From Nocardia pseudovaccinii NBRC 100343 (lineage in GTDB: Bacteria; Actinomycetota; Actinomycetes; Mycobacteriales; Mycobacteriaceae), in NCBI RefSeq assembly GCF_001613225.1, contig NZ_BDBY01000210.1:1-39173 (forward strand): a DNA stretch of 39,173 bases, written 5' to 3'. Shown piece after piece: positions 8,662 through 17,100 of this stretch. The position numbers and the translations under genes were made by a program. The notes under the pieces were generated by a model. The model was not told the origin of the DNA. It ran no database searches and worked only from the letters and a program-made list of their open reading frames with translations. The number at the start of each line of letters is the position of its first letter. The stretch's first letter is position 1.

Positions 8662-8865
8662 ATGGCCTCGTATCTGGACCTGGTACTTCAGCCGGCCGCG
8701 TCGGAGGTCGCCGGAACGGTACTGGGTTTCCTGCGAAATGTCGCACACGACCTGATCGCCGGCTTCGGCTCGTCCACCGGCGATTGGTTCAACGGCTCGT
8801 CGACCGGCAGTAGCGGCGCCGGATCGTCGACCGGGGACTGGTTCCTGGGCTCGTCCACGCCGTAA
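8662..8865 (+). CDS. small Gly/Ser/Thr-rich protein with an internal repeat
   Basis: The product is 67 aa, with GAAAGGGG 5-6 bases before the ATG. Residues 1-34 are predicted helical and moderately hydrophobic (YLDLVLQPAASEVAGTVLGF). The C-terminal half contains two copies of a repeat, GSSTGDWFNGSST and GSSTGDWFLGSST, separated by GSSGA. There is no signal peptide. I do not recognise the family. The preceding 170 bases hold an AT-rich segment with ATAGC and GCTAT arms (inverted repeat) and a plausible promoter, so the gene is probably monocistronic. It is convergent with the sigma factor gene downstream. Confidence 0.6.
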   Translation: MASYLDLVLQPAASEVAGTVLGFLRNVAHDLIAGFGSSTGDWFNGSSTGSSGAGSSTGDWFLGSSTP

Positions 8866-8914
8866 TCCGATGGCGGTGTCAGGCCTGGCGATGAGGGCCC
8901 GGCCTGGCACCGTC

Positions 8915-9835
8915 TCACCCCAGACGGACGTGGGACAGTTTCTCCGGATTCGCGAGATCGTAAGTACCCCAGACCAATCCATCGCGAACCGCGAATCCGA
9001 TCACCCGGGGCGGGCCGTCGAGCCGCCCGTAACCCGGGCCGACCCGATACACGACCAAACCTAATTGACCGTTGACCGTGGCGAATTCGAATTCCAGTGT
9101 CGGCTCCGCGGAGCCGTCCATGCCGTACTTGCGCATCAGCCCGAGGAGGAAACGGGCGACCTTGTCCGCACCGGCGATGACATTGATCGCGGTGGACGTG
9201 GTGCCGTTCGCATCGCCGATTATTACCGAATCCGGGTGCAGCGCAGCGGTTATCGCGGCGATATCACCGGCGGACAGCGCGGCGACGAAATTGCGCACCG
9301 CGGTCGCGTGCTCGACATCCGGGACGGGCGGCGGGGCCTGTGCGACGGATTTCCTGGCCCGCACGGCCAGCTGGCGCGCCGCCTCCACCGAAATGCCCAG
9401 AATTTCGGCGATCTCGTCGAACGGCACCGAAAGCCCGTCGTGCAGAACGAATGCCACGCGCTGCGGTGGCGTCAGACTCTCCAGCACCACCAATGCGGCC
9501 AGGCTGCATTCCTGTTTGCGGACCACCGCCTCCAGCGGATCCGGCATGGTCGATGGGTTGGTACCGGTGACGACCGGCTCCGGAAGCCACTGCCCGACAT
9601 AGGTTTCCCGGCGCACCGCGGCACTGCGCAGGCGATCCAGGCAGATTCGGCTGACCACGGTGGTCAGCCACCCTCGCAGATCCTCGATCTCGGATTGATG
9701 CGTACCGGCCAGCCGTAGCCAACTCTCCTGCACCGCGTCCTCGGCGTCGCCCGCACTGCCCGTCAGCCGGTAGGCGACCGAGAGCAGATGCGCCCGATGC
9801 GATTCGAACAAGTCGGCGAGAAGAGCGGCAACCAT
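8915..9835 (-). CDS. ECF41-type RNA polymerase sigma factor with SnoaL-like C-terminal domain
   Basis: This 306-aa protein directs RNA polymerase to a small regulon. Sigma region 2 (AYRLTGSAGDAEDAVQESWLRL and DLRGWLTTVVSRICLDRLRS) and region 4 (LTPPQRVAFVLHDGLSVPFDEIAEILGIS) occupy residues 1-165. A SnoaL/NTF2-like domain follows from about 185 to 300. Two of the three ECF41 signatures known to me are clear: WLPEP in the linker and NPEKL (family NPDKL/V) near the C-terminus. The third, DGGGK/R, appears altered to DANGT. In ECF41 the C-terminal extension acts in place of a separate anti-sigma factor. The usual partner gene is a carboxymuconolactone decarboxylase, oxidoreductase or epimerase; such a gene lies 3 kb away (12513-12983). 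Confidence 0.9.
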   Translation of the reverse strand: MVAALLADLFESHRAHLLSVAYRLTGSAGDAEDAVQESWLRLAGTHQSEIEDLRGWLTTVVSRICLDRLRSAAVRRETYVGQWLPEPVVTGTNPSTMPDPLEAVVRKQECSLAALVVLESLTPPQRVAFVLHDGLSVPFDEIAEILGISVEAARQLAVRARKSVAQAPPPVPDVEHATAVRNFVAALSAGDIAAITAALHPDSVIIGDANGTTSTAINVIAGADKVARFLLGLMRKYGMDGSAEPTLEFEFATVNGQLGLVVYRVGPGYGRLDGPPRVIGFAVRDGLVWGTYDLANPEKLSHVRLG

Positions 9836-9896
9836 CGGGCTGATTCTACGTTCCGCGCTGATCGGCCCGACGAGCCGGTCATGACACCATGATCGT

Positions 9897-10478
9897 ATGG
9901 AGGATCATCCGCTATCCGACACAACCATCTGGTTGTCGCGGCCGACCGAGGCCGATATCGACGATATCGTCGCATGCTGCCAGGAGCCCAGCATCGCCGA
10001 GTGGGTGACGATTCCGGTCCCGTATCACCGGAAGAATGCCGAATCCTTCCTCGACGATATGGTCGCGCCCGGCTGGGCCACCCGCAGTCCGATCTGGGCG
10101 CTGCGGACGCGGGCCGACGGTCCGGTGGTCGGCATGATCGATCTCAACGCGCGCGACGAATCGGCATCGGAAATCGGCTTCTGGCTGGTCTCCGCGGAAC
10201 GCGGACGGGGGCTGATGTCGCGTGCGGTCGCCCTGGTGTGCGAATTCGGTTTCCAGCCGACCGGATTGGGGCTGAGCCGGATCAACTGGCGCGCCTTCGT
10301 CGGCAATCACGCCTCGGCCGCGGTGGTCCGCCGCAATGGTTTTCACTACGAGGGCATGGCGCGACTCGGCAGTACGCAGCGCGGCAGCCGCCGAGACACC
10401 TGGCTGGGCGGACGGCTGGCGACGGACCCGCCCGGCCCGGTCTCGGATTGGCCGCCCGGGATATTTGGCATCGCGTAG
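9897..10478 (+). CDS. GNAT-family N-acetyltransferase, RimJ/RimL-like
   Basis: The product is 193 aa and predicted to transfer an acetyl group from acetyl-CoA to an amine such as a protein N-terminus or small molecule. The order of elements matches RimJ/RimL-type GNATs: TTIWLSRPTEADIDDIVACC at the start, IWALRTRADGPVVGMIDL in the middle, EIGFWLVSAERGRGLMSRAV (motif A with the RGRGL acetyl-CoA loop) near residue 97, then INWRAFVGNHASAAVVRRNGFHYEG. The substrate is unknown. It is divergent from the ECF41 sigma gene across only 61 bases. Its last codons lie inside the first copy of a 47-bp direct repeat. Confidence 0.85.
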   Translation: MEDHPLSDTTIWLSRPTEADIDDIVACCQEPSIAEWVTIPVPYHRKNAESFLDDMVAPGWATRSPIWALRTRADGPVVGMIDLNARDESASEIGFWLVSAERGRGLMSRAVALVCEFGFQPTGLGLSRINWRAFVGNHASAAVVRRNGFHYEGMARLGSTQRGSRRDTWLGGRLATDPPGPVSDWPPGIFGIA

Positions 10479-10514
10479 CGATTCGATGAGGGGTGGTGGT
10501 CGGGCGGCGGGTGG
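10468..10514. repeat. 47-bp direct repeat, copy A
   Basis: This copy covers the end of the acetyltransferase gene and the following spacer. It matches 12210-12256 at 44 of 47 positions, including an uninterrupted 30-bp core (10477-10506) that starts AGCGATTCGATGAGGGGTGG. The copies are 1742 bp apart. A 13-bp part of the core (GGGGTGGTGGTCG) also occurs, inverted, at 2577-2589 before the aminopeptidase start. Confidence 0.8.
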
Positions 10515-10559
10515 CCGGAACCGCCGACCGGTGCCGCGCAACAGTCGTATATTGCCCAT

Positions 10560-11111
10560 ATGGCGGTCGATGCCCGATTCGAGTGGATCGCCGAAACCAT
10601 GCACCTGCGGCCCGACGACCGGATCCTGGAAATCGGTCCCGGCTCCAGCGACTCGATCGCGTACCTGGCCGCACGGCTGGACGGCGGTCGGATCGTCGGC
10701 GTGGACCGTTCGCCGACGGCCATCGCCCGCGCGACGAAACGCCATGCCGCACTGATCAAATGCGGCAAGGTCCACCTGTTGCACGCCGGACTGGAACAGC
10801 TCGACCGAGCCCGGGTACTCGCCGAAATCGGACCGGCCCGCGGCTTCGACAAGGTTGTCGCCGTCAACGTGAATCTGTTCTGGACCAAGCGGCCCACCGC
10901 CGAACTCGCGCTGATCCGGCAGGTCCTCACACCCGGCGGCACGCTGTATCTGTTCTACGGATACGGACAACCGGACGGACCCCGCGGCACCGGTCCGAAA
11001 CCTGCACCCGGACATCTCATCGATTATCTGGCCATCGCGGGCTTCGATGGCGCCACCGTCTGCTCCGGCGACATCCTCGGCGTCGTCGCGAAACCGCGGC
11101 GAAATCCGTAG
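10560..11111 (+). CDS. class I SAM-dependent methyltransferase
   Basis: The product is 183 aa with a Rossmann-type methyltransferase fold. The SAM-binding motif I is DRILEIGPGSSDSIAYLA near residue 20. The acidic end of strand beta-2 is GGRIVGVDRSPTAIARA, motif II-like sequence is GFDKVVAVNVNLFW, and motif III-like sequence is LTPGGTLYLFYGYG. It is near the minimum size for this class, and nothing in it shows the substrate. It starts 81 bases after the acetyltransferase gene and is convergent with the DAHP synthase gene. Confidence 0.85.
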   Translation: MAVDARFEWIAETMHLRPDDRILEIGPGSSDSIAYLAARLDGGRIVGVDRSPTAIARATKRHAALIKCGKVHLLHAGLEQLDRARVLAEIGPARGFDKVVAVNVNLFWTKRPTAELALIRQVLTPGGTLYLFYGYGQPDGPRGTGPKPAPGHLIDYLAIAGFDGATVCSGDILGVVAKPRRNP

Positions 11112-11114
11112 CCG

Positions 11115-11136
11115 CGCCCCGGCTTTCACCGGGGCG
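11115..11136. terminator. hairpin between convergent methyltransferase and DAHP synthase genes
   Basis: CGCCCCGG and CCGGGGCG make a perfect 8-bp stem with a 6-base loop, starting 4 bases after the methyltransferase stop. There is no T-tract, as is common in actinobacteria. It can serve both convergent genes. Confidence 0.6.
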
Positions 11137-11148
11137 ACAGGCTCCGAA

Positions 11149-12291
11149 TCAGTGATCGCGGCGCTGCTGCACCGCGTCGGCGAGACGATCGAGCTGGGCG
11201 GCAGTGGTCTCCCAATCGATGCAGGCATCGGTGATGGACTGCCCGTAGGTCAGCGCGTCGGCGTGCCCGAGGGCCAGATCCTGGCGGCCCGCGACGAGGA
11301 AGCTCTCGAGCATCACACCGACCACCCCCGGCTCACCCGCGGCCAACCGGCCCGCGATATCGGTGACCACATCGACCTGCTTGTTGTGATTCTTATTGCT
11401 GTTGCCGTGGCTGGCGTCCACCACGATCCGCTCCGGTAGCGATGCCTTCTCCAACCGGATGCAGGCCTCGCGGACCGAGGCGGCGTCGTAGTTCGGGCCG
11501 GTGCTGCCGCCGCGCAGGATCACATGGCAGTCCGGATTGCCGGTGGTGCGGATCAGCGCCGAGCGGCCGTCCAAGTCGGTGCCTGGGAAAACGTGGCTGG
11601 CCGCGGCGGCCCGTACACCGTCGACGGCCACCTGCACATCGCCGTCGGTGCCGTTCTTGATGCCGACCGGCATGGACAGTGCGCTGCTGAGCTGGCGGTG
11701 CACCTGGCTGGCCGCGGTGCGCGCGCCGATGGCGCCGTAGGAGACCAGGTCCGCGATGTACTGCGGGGTGATCGGGTCGAGGAATTCACAGGCCACCGGC
11801 AGACCGAGGGCGGTGATATCGACCAGCAGCTTGCGGCCGATGCCCAGTCCGGTGTTCACGTCGAAGGAGCCGTCCAGGTGCGGATCGTTGATCAGCCCCT
11901 TCCACCCCAGGGTGGTGCGCGGCTTCTCGAAGTACACCCGCATCACGACGTGTAGCCGATCGTCGAGTTCGGCCGCCTTGGCGGCCAGGCGGCGGGCGTA
12001 GTCCAGCGCCGCGGCCGGATCGTGGACCGAACACGGTCCGACGATCACCATCAGGCGATCGTCGGTACCGTTCAGCACATCGACGGTGGCTTTGCGACCG
12101 GCACGGACCACGTCGGCGAGCGCATCGGTGATTCGGTGCACCTGGCGCACCTCTGCCGGTGAGCGCAAGGGGCTCACGCTCAGGGTGCGTTGGTCGTCCA
12201 AACCGAACAGCATCGCGGAGCGATTCGATGAGGGGTGGTGGTCGGGCGACAGGTGGGCATGCCGCGCGTCGACGTCGGCTGCGGTAGTCAT
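11149..12291 (-). CDS. aroG: type I 3-deoxy-7-phosphoheptulonate (DAHP) synthase
   Basis: This 380-aa enzyme condenses phosphoenolpyruvate and erythrose 4-phosphate in the first step of the shikimate pathway. Type I (AroF/G/H) motifs are clear: VGPCSVHDP, KPRTTLGWKGLINDPHLDGSF, GARTAASQVHR, LRGGSTGPNYD and VDASHGNSNKNH. The ATG at 12291 has AAGGA about 11 bases upstream. Residues about 12-27 (LSPDHHPSSNRSAM) are encoded by copy B of a 47-bp direct repeat and look like an unusual N-terminal extension; a second ATG at 12213 would begin exactly after it. The leader carries an aromatic leader peptide and hairpin (12342-12451). The gene is near salicylate synthase, so it may supply chorismate for the siderophore. 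Confidence 0.93.
   Translation of the reverse strand: MTTAADVDARHAHLSPDHHPSSNRSAMLFGLDDQRTLSVSPLRSPAEVRQVHRITDALADVVRAGRKATVDVLNGTDDRLMVIVGPCSVHDPAAALDYARRLAAKAAELDDRLHVVMRVYFEKPRTTLGWKGLINDPHLDGSFDVNTGLGIGRKLLVDITALGLPVACEFLDPITPQYIADLVSYGAIGARTAASQVHRQLSSALSMPVGIKNGTDGDVQVAVDGVRAAAASHVFPGTDLDGRSALIRTTGNPDCHVILRGGSTGPNYDAASVREACIRLEKASLPERIVVDASHGNSNKNHNKQVDVVTDIAGRLAAGEPGVVGVMLESFLVAGRQDLALGHADALTYGQSITDACIDWETTAAQLDRLADAVQQRRDH
12210..12256. repeat. 47-bp direct repeat, copy B, within the DAHP synthase gene
   Basis: This is the second copy of the repeat described at 10468-10514 (44 of 47 identical, same orientation). Read on the minus strand it encodes the segment around PDHHPSSNRSAM near the DAHP synthase N-terminus. 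Copy A read in the same way gives PDHHPSSNRYAM but is not in a gene. Confidence 0.8.
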
Positions 12292-12341
12292 CGTTTGTGG
12301 GTTCCTTTACTTCAAGGCCGACCCACGGACGTGAAACCCGT

Positions 12342-12365
12342 CGAGCCGGTCCATCATCCGGCTCG
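12342..12365 (-). terminator. attenuator-type hairpin in the DAHP synthase leader
   Basis: CGAGCCGG and CCGGCTCG form a perfect 8-bp stem around an 8-base loop, between the end of the leader peptide frame and the DAHP synthase start. On the minus strand it is followed by ACGGGTTTC, only a weak T-tract. The bases just before the stem (CCACCC, 12366-12371) can instead pair with GGGTGG (12408-12413) inside the leader peptide frame, giving a possible competing fold. Confidence 0.5.
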
Positions 12366-12379
12366 GGGTGGAAACGAGG

Positions 12380-12451
12380 TCAGCGCAAATGGTTGCCGCA
12401 GACCGACCCACCCAGGGCCGACTTGCTAAACCAGAAATAGACGCGCTGCAC
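12380..12451 (-). CDS. aromatic leader peptide for attenuation of DAHP synthase
   Basis: A 23-codon frame starts at a GTG at 12451 and reads VQRVYFWFSKSALGG onward to a TGA at 12380-12382. Residues 5-8 are Tyr-Phe-Trp-Phe (TAT TTC TGG TTT), the products of the pathway that DAHP synthase begins. It ends 88 bases before the DAHP synthase start. TACAGT, a plausible -10 element, lies 7 bases before the GTG, so the transcript may be leaderless, which would explain the lack of a ribosome binding site. An analogous leader peptide gene (aroR) precedes aroF in Corynebacterium glutamicum, as I recall. Scarcity of charged aromatic tRNAs would stall the ribosome at residues 5-8 and favour read-through. 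Confidence 0.72.
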   Translation of the reverse strand: MQRVYFWFSKSALGGSVCGNHLR

Positions 12452-12512
12452 GACGGTGACTGTACCAGGGACTATCCCGAGGTAACCGCACGGCCAACTT
12501 TCGTGCCGAAGC

Positions 12513-12983
12513 TCACCCCAGTTGACCGGGGACGTATCCACCGGCCGGGGTGCGGACGATCACATTCATCCGGTTCCATGCGTTGATCGTCGCGATGGCC
12601 GCGATGAGCGCCGCGGTCTGATCGTCGTCGTAGTGCTTGCGCACCTGCTCCCAGGTCTCGTCGCTGACGCCGCGGCCGTCACCGATGCGGGTGGCCTCTT
12701 CGGTGAGGGCGAGGGCGGCGCGCTCGGCCTCGGTGAAGACGGTGGCCTCGTGCCAGGCGGCGACCAGGTTGATTCGCACGGCGGTCTCGCCCGCGTGCGC
12801 GGCGTCTTTGGTGTGCATATCGACGCACATGCCGCAGCCGTTGATCTGGCTGGCCCGGATCTTGACCAGCTCGTAGGTCGCGGCGGGCAGAGAGGACCCG
12901 TCGACGACCTTGCCCGCGGTGATGAGCCGCTTGACGTAGCTACCGGCGACGGGGTTGGCGTAGAGGTTGAAGCGCTGTTCCAT
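12513..12983 (-). CDS. carboxymuconolactone decarboxylase/AhpD-like protein
   Basis: The product is 156 aa. The AhpD-type redox and proton-relay motif is NGCGMCVDMHTKDA near residue 48: a CXXC pair plus the His three residues on. The N-terminus EQRFNLYANPVAGSYVKRL and the VKIRASQING run are typical of CMD-domain alkylhydroperoxidase-like proteins. The ATG at 12983 has GGAAGG about 9 bases upstream; the longer frame to 13013 adds no family sequence. Its upstream region has a perfect ECF41-type promoter. As CMD proteins are a standard ECF41 partner, it is probably the main target of the sigma factor at 8915-9835. The exact reaction is unknown; a peroxidase or redox role is likely. Confidence 0.88.
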   Translation of the reverse strand: MEQRFNLYANPVAGSYVKRLITAGKVVDGSSLPAATYELVKIRASQINGCGMCVDMHTKDAAHAGETAVRINLVAAWHEATVFTEAERAALALTEEATRIGDGRGVSDETWEQVRKHYDDDQTAALIAAIATINAWNRMNVIVRTPAGGYVPGQLG

Positions 12984-13019
12984 GATCTGTGCCTTCCATT
13001 CGGTTGGGTTCACAGAGAG

Positions 13020-13046
13020 GACGACGCGGCCCAGCCCAGTGTGACA
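13020..13046 (-). promoter_or_regulatory. ECF41-type promoter of the CMD/AhpD-like gene
   Basis: On the minus strand TGTCACA (13046-13040) and CGTC (13023-13020) are separated by exactly 16 bases. This equals the ECF41 promoter consensus as I remember it (TGTCACA, 16 bases, CGTC). Transcription would start near 13012, giving a leader of about 30 bases before the ATG at 12983, with the ribosome binding site inside it. Confidence 0.75.
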
Positions 13047-13183
13047 TCGACGGATGTGACCTGGATCACGAGCCGTGCATCGCCGTTGTGGGCCGGATCA
13101 GTACCGGCTCGCAGTGATTTCGTTCATCGCGCCGAAAGCGAACGGCACGCTTCCTGAGTTGTCCTGCGCCGCAGGGAATTCGG

Positions 13184-14062
13184 CTACTTGCCGAATGTGT
13201 AGGTGACGCCGGTCAGCTTCTCCGACAGCTCCCACAGGCCGCGCGCGACCTGCTCGTCCTTGGACGCCGCGGTGGAACCGGACAGCCCGGGATAGCCGCG
13301 CATGCCGCCCCATCCGTCCGGACCATAGAACGCGCCCGGCTCGACCTGCTCGGTCGCCGCGTAGATCTCCGGCAGCGCGCCCATTTCGGCGCTCTGCGCC
13401 AGCAGCCGGTTGCCCAGCGCCATGACCTTGTCCTGGATGGATTCGGTATGCGACTGCAATTCCGTTGCGGCATAACCGGGATGGGCGGCCACCGAAATCT
13501 TCGACGAACCCGCCGCGGTCAGCCTGCGCTGCAACTCGTAGGCGAACATCAGATTGGCCAACTTCGCCTGGCCGTAAGCGGACCAGCGCTGGTACTTGCG
13601 GCGCTCCCAGTTCAGGTCGTCCAGATCGATCTTGCCAGCCCGGTGCGCACCGCTGGAGACCGTGACCACCCGGTCCGAGATCTTTTCCAGCAGTAGCCCG
13701 GTCAGCGCGAAGTGACCGAGATGGTTTGTGCCGATCTGCATTTCGAAGCCGTCGGCGGTCCGCCGCTGCGGCACCGCCATCACACCCGCGTTATTGATCA
13801 GTACGTCGGCCCGGTCCACCGCATCGGCGAACGCACGCACCGAGGCCAGATCCGCGAGATCGAGTTCGCGCACCTCGGCCCGCGCACCGAGCTCACCGGC
13901 CACTTTCTCGCCCTTGGCCAGATTCCGACAGGCCAGGACCACCTGCGCACCCGCCCCGGCCAGCGCACGCACCGTCGCCGCCCCCAGCCCGCTGTTCGCG
14001 CCGGTGACGATGATCGTGCGGCCACTCTGATCGGGAATGTTCGAGGTATCCCAATGGCTCAT
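13184..14062 (-). CDS. short-chain dehydrogenase/reductase (retinol dehydrogenase/POR-like)
   Basis: The product is a 292-aa NAD(P)H-dependent oxidoreductase. The cofactor motif TGANSGLG is near residue 20, followed by LACRNLAKGEKVAGEL, which suggests NADP preference (Arg after the second strand), NNAGVMAVP near 88, VSSGAHRAG with the catalytic Ser, and YGQAKLAN with the Tyr-Lys pair. The pattern NHLGHFALTGLLL is typical of the retinol dehydrogenase/protochlorophyllide reductase-like group. The substrate is unknown. The start at 14062 (MSHWDTSNIPDQSGRT) fits the family; the upstream open frame does not. It begins 50 bases after the NRPS stop on the same strand and could be its last operon member. 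Confidence 0.9.
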   Translation of the reverse strand: MSHWDTSNIPDQSGRTIIVTGANSGLGAATVRALAGAGAQVVLACRNLAKGEKVAGELGARAEVRELDLADLASVRAFADAVDRADVLINNAGVMAVPQRRTADGFEMQIGTNHLGHFALTGLLLEKISDRVVTVSSGAHRAGKIDLDDLNWERRKYQRWSAYGQAKLANLMFAYELQRRLTAAGSSKISVAAHPGYAATELQSHTESIQDKVMALGNRLLAQSAEMGALPEIYAATEQVEPGAFYGPDGWGGMRGYPGLSGSTAASKDEQVARGLWELSEKLTGVTYTFGK

Positions 14063-14112
14063 GACCGGAAGTCTAGTGTGCGCGGCGACCGTTCTCAGGC
14101 AATGCGCACAGG

Positions 14113-17100
14113 TCACGCCTGGGCCAGGATCTCCTCGTCGGTCATCGCCACCACCTCCAGGTACAACTTGGCGATGGCGTCCAGGCGATCGGGCGTCCCA
14201 CGACCGGTCTCCCGTTCGACCAGCCGCTCGCCCAACCCGGCCACCGTCCGGCCGACGAGCAGATCGGCGACCAGCGCGTGGTCGACCTCCAGCCATTCGC
14301 GGATCCTGGCGACGGCCGTGGTGGCCAGCACCGAGTCACCACCCGCGCCGAAGAAATCGTCGTGCACGCCGATGCGCTCGGTACCGAGCACTTCGGCGAC
14401 GATCGTGGCCAGTGCCGCCTCCAGCGGCGTGCGCGGACGCGCGTCCACCGATTCGGACGCGCCGGGGTCCAGCAGGGCCACCACCGCGCGACGATCCAGC
14501 TTGCCGTTATCGGTCAACGGCATCTGCTCGAAGATCTCGATGCGAGTGGGAATCATGTAGCTGGGCAGAAGATCTCGCACCGCGGCGACAATCTTCTCGG
14601 CGGAGCCGACCTCGCCCGAAACCGCAGCGACCAGCTTCGGCGCGCCGGTGCCGACCACGGCGGCCACCGCGTGCCGCACCCCCGGCGCGGTACGCAGACC
14701 GCTCTCCACCTCGCCCAATTCCACCCGGTAACCGCGGATCTGGACCTGATGGTCGGCGCGACCGAGGAATTCGATGGTGCCGTCGGGCCAGTAGCGCGCC
14801 ATATCACCGGTGCGGTACCAGCGGAGATCGTCGTGGACGACGAACCGTTCCGCGGTGCGCTCCGGATCATTGCGATAGCCAGCCGCGACATTCGCACCGC
14901 CGACCCAGAATTCACCTGGCACCCAGTCCGGGCAGTCGCGACCCGCCGAATTCACCACGCGGCAGCGCACATTGCGCAGTGGCACGCCGAACGGGACGGT
15001 GGCCCAGTGCTCGGGCGGGTCGGCGACCTCGCAAATGGTGTTGTGGATGGAGGTTTCGGTGGCGCCGCCCAACCCGGAGAACCGGCATCCTGGCACCTGC
15101 CCGGCCAGCCGCCGCGCCAGATCCGCACCGACCCAGTCACCGCCGAGAGTGACCGCGCGCAGCGAATCACCGAGGTGGTCACCGCCGATCTCCAGGATCA
15201 TGTCGAGCATGCTCGGCACACAGTTGAGGATCGAAACCCGGTGGTGGGTCAGTAGTTCCACCCAGCTTGTCGCCTCCTCGCGCTGCGCGGCCGACAGCGC
15301 CACCACCGAGCCACCGACGGCGAACATACCGAACATGTCGTAGACGGAGGCGTCGAATTCCAGCGCGGACAGTCCGAGCACCCGGTCGGCCGGGCCGACC
15401 TCGAACCACTCGTTGACCGCGTCGATGGTGTTCATCGCACCGCGGTGTGGCACGTCGACGCCCTTCGGCACACCGGTGGAGCCGGAGGTGAACAGCACAT
15501 AGGCGATCGACTCCGGATCCGCAATCACCGGCTCGGCCAATGGATTCGGATGGGTACGCGCCGCCGAAAGCGGCAGACAGGTGATATCCGGGCGACCCAT
15601 ATCGGCGCCGTCGACGGTGAGCGCGGCGACCACGTCACCGGTGCGCAGGATCTCCGCGCGGCGCCCGACCGGCTGATCGAAACCAATGGGCACATAGGCC
15701 GCACCCGCCGCGAGCACACCGAGTACGGCGAGGATCTGATCCGGTCCCTTCGGCAGCTGCACCGCCACGGTTGCACCGGGCCGCACCCCGATTTCGCGCA
15801 GCGCGGCCGCCACCGAAAGCGCTTGTGCGGCAAGCTCGGCATAGCTCCAGCCGCCATCCACGCCGTCGCGGCGCCAAAGCACCGCCGGTGCGTCCGGCGT
15901 GGTGCGGGCATTGTCGAAGAAACCCTGGTGCAGTGCCCGTCCGGAGACCGGACCGTCGGTCGCGTTCACCGCGGCGCGCACGGCGGCCTGGGCGACCGGT
16001 AGGTGCACCGCGGCCTCCGCGATCCAGCCCGCCTCGCCCGCGCCCAGCCTGCCGATGGCCTCGGTGTAGCTGGTGAACATGGCGTCGATCATGCCCGCGG
16101 GGAACGCCGATTCGCGCACGTCCCAGTTGAGCAGCAGCCCGCCGCGCACCTCGGTGACCTGCGCGTCCAGCAGCACCTGCGGGCCCTGCGAGATGATCCA
16201 GACCGGCTCGCCGAAGGTCTCGGTGACCGCGGTGGTGAACAGCTCGCCCAGGTTGAGCGCGCTGGTGTAGACGATCGGCGCGAGCACCGGCTCGCCGCGG
16301 TGCCTGCCGAGATCGCGCAGTACCTCCAGCCCGGAATACGCGGTGTGCGAGCCGCTTTCGTGCATCGCACGCTGCAGCGCTTTCGCCCGCTCGGTGACCG
16401 TCACGTTCTCGGTGACGTCCACCTCCAACATGATCGAGGAGGTGAAATCGCCGATCACCCGGTCGATATCCGGATGCACCGGCTCCCGATGGAACAGCGG
16501 CACATTCAGCAGGAAGCGGCTCTGCGCCGACCAGCCGCCGATGGTTTCGGCGAATACCGCGGCCAACGCCATTGCCGGTGTGATGCCGCGGGCGTGCGCG
16601 GCGGCGAGCAGCCGCTCCTTGGCTTCCGGCTCCAACCAGTGGTTGTACCGGACGGTCCGATGCGGTTCGGCGCGCTCGCTGACCGGAATGGTCGGCAGCT
16701 CCGGTGCGCCGGGCAGCTCCGGAAGCCGATCGCGCCACCATTGCTTATCGCGTTCCCTGGCAACGGCATCCACTGTGCGCTCGGTGCGGTAGCGGCGATA
16801 GCTGTAGCCCTGTGGAGGCACCGTGCCGCCGTGATAGAGCTCGGCGAGGTCGGCGACCAGCACGCGGTAGCTCATCGCGTCACCCGCGATCATGTCGACA
16901 TCGAGATGCAGCCGGGTGCAGCCGTCGGCGAGCAGGCTCAGCGTCACATCGAGCACCTGGCCCTCCTCGATGGCCAGCCGCTGATGAGTCTTGCTGTCGC
17001 GCAACCGCTCCAGCTCGGCCTCGGCCGCCGCAGGAGCGTGCGCGCGCAGATCGACGACCGAGAACACCGGCCGGCCCGGGTCGAGAATGGTCTGCTGCGT

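Noticed and set aside
9836..9896. Autoregulatory ECF41 promoter before the sigma gene
   Set aside because: TGTCATG is present, but 16 bases on the sequence is GATC, not CGTC; a CGTC occurs only at a wrong spacing.
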